Positions 41,019-44,453 of a stretch of DNA of 44,453 bases are shown here, one piece after another (position 1 is the first letter of the stretch; each line of letters begins with the position of its first letter). The notes under the pieces were generated by a model that was given only the letters and a program-made list of their open reading frames with translations, searched no databases and had not been told where the DNA came from. The stretch lies in the IMG/VR virus record IMGVR_UViG_3300030099_006678, positions 1 to 44,453 of that record. The stretch is one strand, 5' to 3'. Origin of the DNA: a virus. The position numbers and the translations under genes are program-made.

Positions 41019-42722
41019 ATGACCAGATTATTTGGTTTTTCAATTGAAGATAACGAGAAGAATCCACCTGGTGTTGTTTCTCCGATTCCTCCTACTAATC
41101 AGGATGGATCTGAGGCCTTCGCCAGTAGTGGATTTTTTGGTAGTTACAATTTAGATATTGAAGGTCTCTATCGAAATGAGACTGATCTGATTAGAAGATA
41201 TAGGACAATGGCACTCTACCCTGAGTGTGATAGTGCGATCGAAGATATTGTTAACGAAGCAATTGTGTCAGATACTAACGATTCACCTGTAGATATTGAG
41301 TTATCCAATCTCAATGCAAGTGATAATATTAAAAAAATTGTAAGACAAGAGTTTAGATACATCCTTGAACTTTTAGATTTTGATAAGAAGGCACACGAAA
41401 TTTTCCGAAACTGGTATATTGATGGAAGACTTTATTATAATAAAGTTATCGATGTAAAAAATCCTCAAGAAGGTATTCAAGAACTAAGATATATTGATGC
41501 ATCTAAGTGTAGATACGTAAGAAAAATCAAGAAACAAGATAAAACTGTAGGTAATGTAAGGGATGACTTTGGTAAAACTGCCAATCCTACTTCATATAAC
41601 TTTCCTGAAATTGAAGAATTTTTTATGTATACACCAGACATGGGAACTTCCCGTGGTGGATACAGTGGTAATCCTGCAAAAGGTATTAAACTTACACGCG
41701 ATTCTGTCACCTATTGCACCTCTGGATTGGTAGATAGAAATAAAGGACTTACATTGTCCTGGATGCACAAGGCAATCAAACCTCTCAATCAGTTGATGAT
41801 GATTGAGGATTCTTTGGTTATCTACAGATTGTCAAGAGCACCAGAACGTAGAATCTTCTATATTGATGTTGGTAATCTTCCTAAGGTAAAGGCAGAACAA
41901 TACCTGCGTGATGTCATGATGCGTTATAGAAACAAGATGGTCTATGACGCAAACACTGGTGAGATGAGAGATGATAAGAAGTTTATGTCCATGATGGAAG
42001 ACTTCTGGCTCCCTCGTCGTGAAGGTGGTCGTGGCACTGAGATTACTACACTTCCCGGTGGTCAGAACCTTGGTGAAATTACTGACATCAATTACTTCCA
42101 GAGAAAACTCTACAAAGCTTTGAATGTTCCTGAAACCAGAATTGGTGGAGAGGAAGGTTTCTCACTGGGTCGTTCTTCTGAAATCTTGAGAGACGAAATT
42201 AAGTTCTCCAAGTTTGTAGGAAGAATGAGAAAGAGATTCTCTGTAATGTTTAACGACATGTTGAAGACACAACTTCTTCTTAAAAATGTTGTTACTCCTG
42301 AAGACTGGGAATACATGGCAGATCATATTCAATATGATTTCCAGTATGATAATCACTTTGCAGAACTCAAAGAGGCAGAACTTACTACTGAGAGACTGAA
42401 CCTTGCTGGTCTTGCAGAGCCATATGTCGGTAAGTATTACTCACAAGACTATGTAAGAAGACACATCTTACGTCAGACTGATGAGGAAATTCTAGAACAG
42501 GATGAACTGATTGAAAAAGAGATTGAGAATGGTGTAATTCCTGATCCCAATGCAATGGTTGATCCTGGAACAGGTGCGGCTCTCCCTGCTGGAGAACCTG
42601 CACCTGTTCCCGGAGATACCTCCGGTGGTTTACTAGGAGCTACACCTCAAGACGCTGAAGTTGATGAGACTAAATTTGAAACTCCACCTGCATCTAAAAA
42701 ACCGATTGGTGGTGAAATCTAA
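41019..42722 (+). CDS. 20: Portal vertex protein gp20 (567 aa)
   Basis: The dodecameric portal through which DNA enters and leaves the head. Family hallmarks: LIRRYRTMALYPECDSAIED, then IVNEAIVSD; ILELLDFDKKAHEIFRNWYI, DGRLYYNKVID; RYIDASKCRYVRKI; SRAPERRIFYIDVGNLPKVK, AEQYLRDVMMRYRNKMVYDA; FWLPRREGGRGTEITTLPGG, QNLGEITDINYFQRKLYKAL. Length is near T4 gp20 (524 aa). The C-terminal ~60 residues are Pro/Gly/acidic and probably disordered. The stop TAA (42720-42722) is embedded in the next late box. Confidence 0.97.
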   Translation: MTRLFGFSIEDNEKNPPGVVSPIPPTNQDGSEAFASSGFFGSYNLDIEGLYRNETDLIRRYRTMALYPECDSAIEDIVNEAIVSDTNDSPVDIELSNLNASDNIKKIVRQEFRYILELLDFDKKAHEIFRNWYIDGRLYYNKVIDVKNPQEGIQELRYIDASKCRYVRKIKKQDKTVGNVRDDFGKTANPTSYNFPEIEEFFMYTPDMGTSRGGYSGNPAKGIKLTRDSVTYCTSGLVDRNKGLTLSWMHKAIKPLNQLMMIEDSLVIYRLSRAPERRIFYIDVGNLPKVKAEQYLRDVMMRYRNKMVYDANTGEMRDDKKFMSMMEDFWLPRREGGRGTEITTLPGGQNLGEITDINYFQRKLYKALNVPETRIGGEEGFSLGRSSEILRDEIKFSKFVGRMRKRFSVMFNDMLKTQLLLKNVVTPEDWEYMADHIQYDFQYDNHFAELKEAELTTERLNLAGLAEPYVGKYYSQDYVRRHILRQTDEEILEQDELIEKEIENGVIPDPNAMVDPGTGAALPAGEPAPVPGDTSGGLLGATPQDAEVDETKFETPPASKKPIGGEI

Positions 42723-42726
42723 ATAC
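42719..42726 (+). promoter_or_regulatory. Late-promoter-like box CTAAATAC overlapping the gp20 stop
   Basis: TAAATA begins with the gp20 stop codon (42720-42722), 23 bases before ATG 42750. It would drive the prohead core gene and the accessory island. Confidence 0.55.
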
Positions 42727-42749
42727 CCTTTGTAGAACTAACTATTTTT

Positions 42750-42986
42750 ATGGAAGAACTTATGGATTTGCTCGTCAAAGACGATGCAAACGCTTCACAA
42801 ATCAGTGACAAAATTAAAGACATTCTTTTTGCAAAGAGCGCTCAAGAGATTGAAACTATCAGACCTAATGTAGCCGCATCGGTATTCGATGATCCTACTA
42901 CAGAAACTGATGAAGTTGTTAACGAACTTGAGGTTGAGCCCGAAGAGGATGAAGAGGAAGAAACTCAAACAGAGGATCAAGACTAA
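42750..42986 (+). CDS. 67: Prohead core protein gp67-like (78 aa)
   Basis: In T4, gene 67 lies directly after the portal gene and encodes a small acidic core protein that is processed during head maturation. This 78-residue protein has the same position, a similar N-terminus (MEELMDLLVKDDANASQISD against MEGLIEAIKSND of T4, from memory), a helical middle (IKDILFAKSAQEIETIRPNV) and a highly acidic tail (EVEPEEDEEEETQTEDQD). A second ATG at 42762 has a better ribosome binding site (GGAAG), but the T4-like alignment favours 42750. It overlaps the next gene by one base (TAATG). Confidence 0.8.
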   Translation: MEELMDLLVKDDANASQISDKIKDILFAKSAQEIETIRPNVAASVFDDPTTETDEVVNELEVEPEEDEEEETQTEDQD

Positions 42987-43267
42987 TGGCACTAGCATCC
43001 ACAGACGTTACTACAAGTGAATATATCAAGATTGGTGATAATGTAACCACTATTACCTTTCAATGCCAGAGTAATAATCCACTTGTAATTGGAATTACTT
43101 CAACAAATTCTGCGCCGACAGCAACAGATGTTGGATTAGTTTATAAGACATTTGAGGGAGAAATGAAGAAAACAGTGACTGATTTAAGTCATGTTGGTAG
43201 TGCAGCATACGTATGGGCAAGAGCTCTTACAGGGGAAACAGCAACGGTAGTATTTGAAGGTGAGTAA
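42986..43267 (+). CDS. Small putative virion protein (93 aa)
   Basis: Coupled start: ATG 42986 shares its A with the gp67 stop. The protein is beta-rich and without charge clusters: MALASTDVTTSEYIKIGDNV, TTITFQCQSNNPLVIGI, DVGLVYKTFEGEM, then AAYVWARALTGETATVVFEG. A small single-domain beta protein in this position is probably a virion decoration or fibre-base protein; I recall similar short sequences (VTTSEYIKIGD-like starts are unsure) only vaguely, so no family is assigned. Its stop is overlapped by the next gene, making gp67, this gene and the lectin gene one coupled run. Confidence 0.65.
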   Translation: MALASTDVTTSEYIKIGDNVTTITFQCQSNNPLVIGITSTNSAPTATDVGLVYKTFEGEMKKTVTDLSHVGSAAYVWARALTGETATVVFEGE

Positions 43268-44040
43268 TGGCACATCCATTTTTAGGACTGGGATTTAACT
43301 CTTGGTCACAGAAATTTAGTCGCCCTAGCTCTGGTTTTAATATTCCTATAATTACTGACGGACTTTTTATGTACTTAGATGCTGGTGCTTATTCTGGTAG
43401 TGGCACAACTTGGAGTGATTTAGTTGGAAGTAATGATGCAATTCTTGTCAATGGACCTACATTTGTACCTAGTGATGGCACTACTGAAACAGGAGATGGA
43501 TATTTTAATTTTGATGGAAGTGATGACAGAGCCGATTTAGACAACTTAGTTATTCCTGCACAATATTCTATTCATATTGTTGTTTTTAAAGATGGCAATA
43601 CTACAAAAATTGCATTTATTGATCAGGGGTCAATAGGGCGAACACAACCTGTTAGGTTTTACGTTGGCGACTCCGGTGCTGGATCGGGTGCAGCTGGTAA
43701 AATTAAAATTCAGCACGGTCGTTTATTTGCCCAAGGTGGAGCGATAGGAACCACACAAATGCAGAAGGATAGATGGTATATTCTAACCGCAACTTATGAT
43801 GGAAGTGATCTTAAACTATATGAAAATGGAGTGCTGACGGCTGAAACCACATCAGGAACATACCCTGCGCACTCTGTCCACACGGGAGCAAGTATAGCGG
43901 ATCATCATCCAGATTTTGGTTCTAGTATGAAAAATTTTCCTGGAAATTTTGCGCAAGTAGGAGTTTATAATAGAGCACTTTCACAATCAGAAGTTACACA
44001 AAACTTTAACGCAATTTCATCTAAATTTAGACTTTCATAA
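43267..44040 (+). CDS. LamG/concanavalin A-like lectin domain protein (257 aa)
   Basis: Start ATG 43267 is coupled to the preceding stop. After a ~30-residue N-terminal segment, the protein is a single LamG-type jelly roll: LFMYLDAGAYSGSGTTWSDL, then VGSNDAILVNGPTF, YFNFDGSDDRADLD, IPAQYSIHIVVFKDG, RWYILTATYDGSDLKLYENG and FAQVGVYNRALSQSEVTQNF. The Y-D-G-S-x-x-K-L-Y-x-N-G and Y-N-R-A-L-S-x-x-E motifs are characteristic of LamG/ConA-like domains that bind glycans. It probably sits on the capsid or fibres and contacts host or environmental polysaccharides. No signal peptide is present. It is not part of the T4 core set; its place after gp67 marks an accessory island. Confidence 0.85.
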   Translation: MAHPFLGLGFNSWSQKFSRPSSGFNIPIITDGLFMYLDAGAYSGSGTTWSDLVGSNDAILVNGPTFVPSDGTTETGDGYFNFDGSDDRADLDNLVIPAQYSIHIVVFKDGNTTKIAFIDQGSIGRTQPVRFYVGDSGAGSGAAGKIKIQHGRLFAQGGAIGTTQMQKDRWYILTATYDGSDLKLYENGVLTAETTSGTYPAHSVHTGASIADHHPDFGSSMKNFPGNFAQVGVYNRALSQSEVTQNFNAISSKFRLS

Positions 44041-44042
44041 TA

Positions 44043-44294
44043 ATGAAAAAAATGGCAAGAACTTATTTAATTATACCCACTTCAGAATTATCAAAAGTAG
44101 ATTTCTCTCAAGTTTGTGAGACTTCCTCTGAAACAGTTAGAAAGTCTGTTGATGAGACAAAAACTTTGGTGAAATGGGATGGTAGTGAACCATCATTTGT
44201 TTCTAGTATTACAGGAAAAGAAGGACCTTATACTAAACAAGAAATTCATACAATCCTTGCTACCAATGTTTGGACTTCTTCTGGAGAGGAGTAA
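44043..44294 (+). CDS. Conserved small marine-phage protein (83 aa)
   Basis: ATG 44043, or ATG 44052 giving MARTYLIIPTSELSKVDFSQ. The pattern continues VCETSSETVRKSVDETKTLV, with KWDG and, near the end, YTKQEIHTILATNVWTS. I recall this short protein (xRTYxxIxxSxxxxVDFxQVxETSxET, then a TKTxVKW strand and a final x-ATxxWTS) as a frequent companion of fibre and lectin genes in cyanomyoviruses. Function is unknown; the helix-strand-helix layout and the position suggest a fibre-assembly helper or minor structural protein. Confidence 0.75.
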   Translation: MKKMARTYLIIPTSELSKVDFSQVCETSSETVRKSVDETKTLVKWDGSEPSFVSSITGKEGPYTKQEIHTILATNVWTSSGEE

Positions 44295-44302
44295 CAATAA
44301 TA

Positions 44303-44310
44303 ATAAATAA
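44303..44310 (+). promoter_or_regulatory. Late-promoter-like box ATAAATAA
   Basis: TAAATA at 44304-44309, 20 bases before ATG 44331. A second TAAATA at 44325-44330 touches the start codon and cannot serve this gene. Confidence 0.5.
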
Positions 44311-44330
44311 GTATTATAGAATATTAAATA

Positions 44331-44453
44331 ATGAGCGCTACCAGACCTGTTGGTATTAACAGCACGTTAAGCACCAGCACATCCTCTGCTCAGACATCTG
44401 CAATTTCGCAACAGTCTGATACTCTTAGGGTGGTTGCTGAAAGTGTTGGTGTG
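44331..44453 (+). CDS. Start of a putative virion structural protein (truncated by window end)
   Basis: Only the first 41 codons are visible: MSATRPVGINSTLSTSTSSA, then QTSAISQQSDTLRVVAE and SVGV, with no stop before the edge. The Ser/Thr/Gln-rich start with SQQSDTxRVVxxSxGV resembles what I recall of small head-associated structural proteins in cyanomyoviruses, located upstream of the prohead protease gene. Product and length cannot be determined here. It has its own late box 20 bases upstream. Confidence 0.65.
   Translation, partial: MSATRPVGINSTLSTSTSSAQTSAISQQSDTLRVVAESVGV

Overview
The window is a 44.5-kb stretch of a T4-like contractile-tailed phage. It most resembles the marine cyanobacterial myoviruses that infect Synechococcus or Prochlorococcus. 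This rests on gene order (25-6-7-8-13-14-15-16-17-18-19-20-67 all on the + strand), on moderately AT-rich sequence, on very large repeat-rich baseplate proteins with DUF4815 and YHYH-type domains, and on late-promoter-like TAAATA boxes ahead of most transcription units. There are no tRNAs, photosynthesis genes, introns, insertion sequences or CRISPR arrays. Assignment to a named phage is not possible from the sequence alone.

Layout. (1) 1-960: a sparse left edge with two or three tiny ORFs, a hairpin and about 240 bases without a convincing gene. (2) 960-4500: a tight cassette of eight small genes, many overlapping. It starts behind a perfect TTGACA-17-TATAAT promoter and encodes a GT-A-type glycosyltransferase, a mini zinc-finger protein, a ParB/sulfiredoxin-like protein, a basic peptide and four uncharacterised proteins. 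(3) 4532-30211: the baseplate block, gp25, gp6, a 4029-residue gp7 homologue, a fibre-like protein ending in a cupredoxin domain with a complete type-1 copper ligand set, gp8, a 2549-residue DUF4815 protein in the slot where T4 has gp9-gp12, and a small coiled-coil protein. (4) 30235-33614: neck and tail terminator (gp13, gp14, gp15). (5) 33624-37814: packaging. Terminase gp16 and gp17 are separated by a small Ig-like protein and a 491-residue protein built of Cys-pair modules. (6) 37895-42986: sheath gp18, tube gp19, portal gp20 and prohead core gp67. (7) 42986-end: a small accessory island (structural protein, LamG-type lectin, small conserved protein, start of another virion protein) where T4 would continue to gp68/gp21.

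How it works together. Nearly everything from 4.5 kb on is virion morphogenesis: baseplate wedge (25, 6, 7, 8), neck (13, 14), tail terminator (15), DNA packaging motor (16, 17, 20), tail (18, 19) and head scaffold core (67). Fourteen TAAATA-type boxes, mostly 13-33 bases ahead of start codons, suggest co-ordinated late transcription, and several contain the stop codon of the previous gene.

Most notable points: the amicyanin-like copper site on a virion protein; the shuffling of three small beta modules among gp7, gp8, the DUF4815 protein, gp14 and gp15; the Cys-pair protein inside the terminase operon; a composite early/late promoter; and two hairpins at the tube/portal genes.
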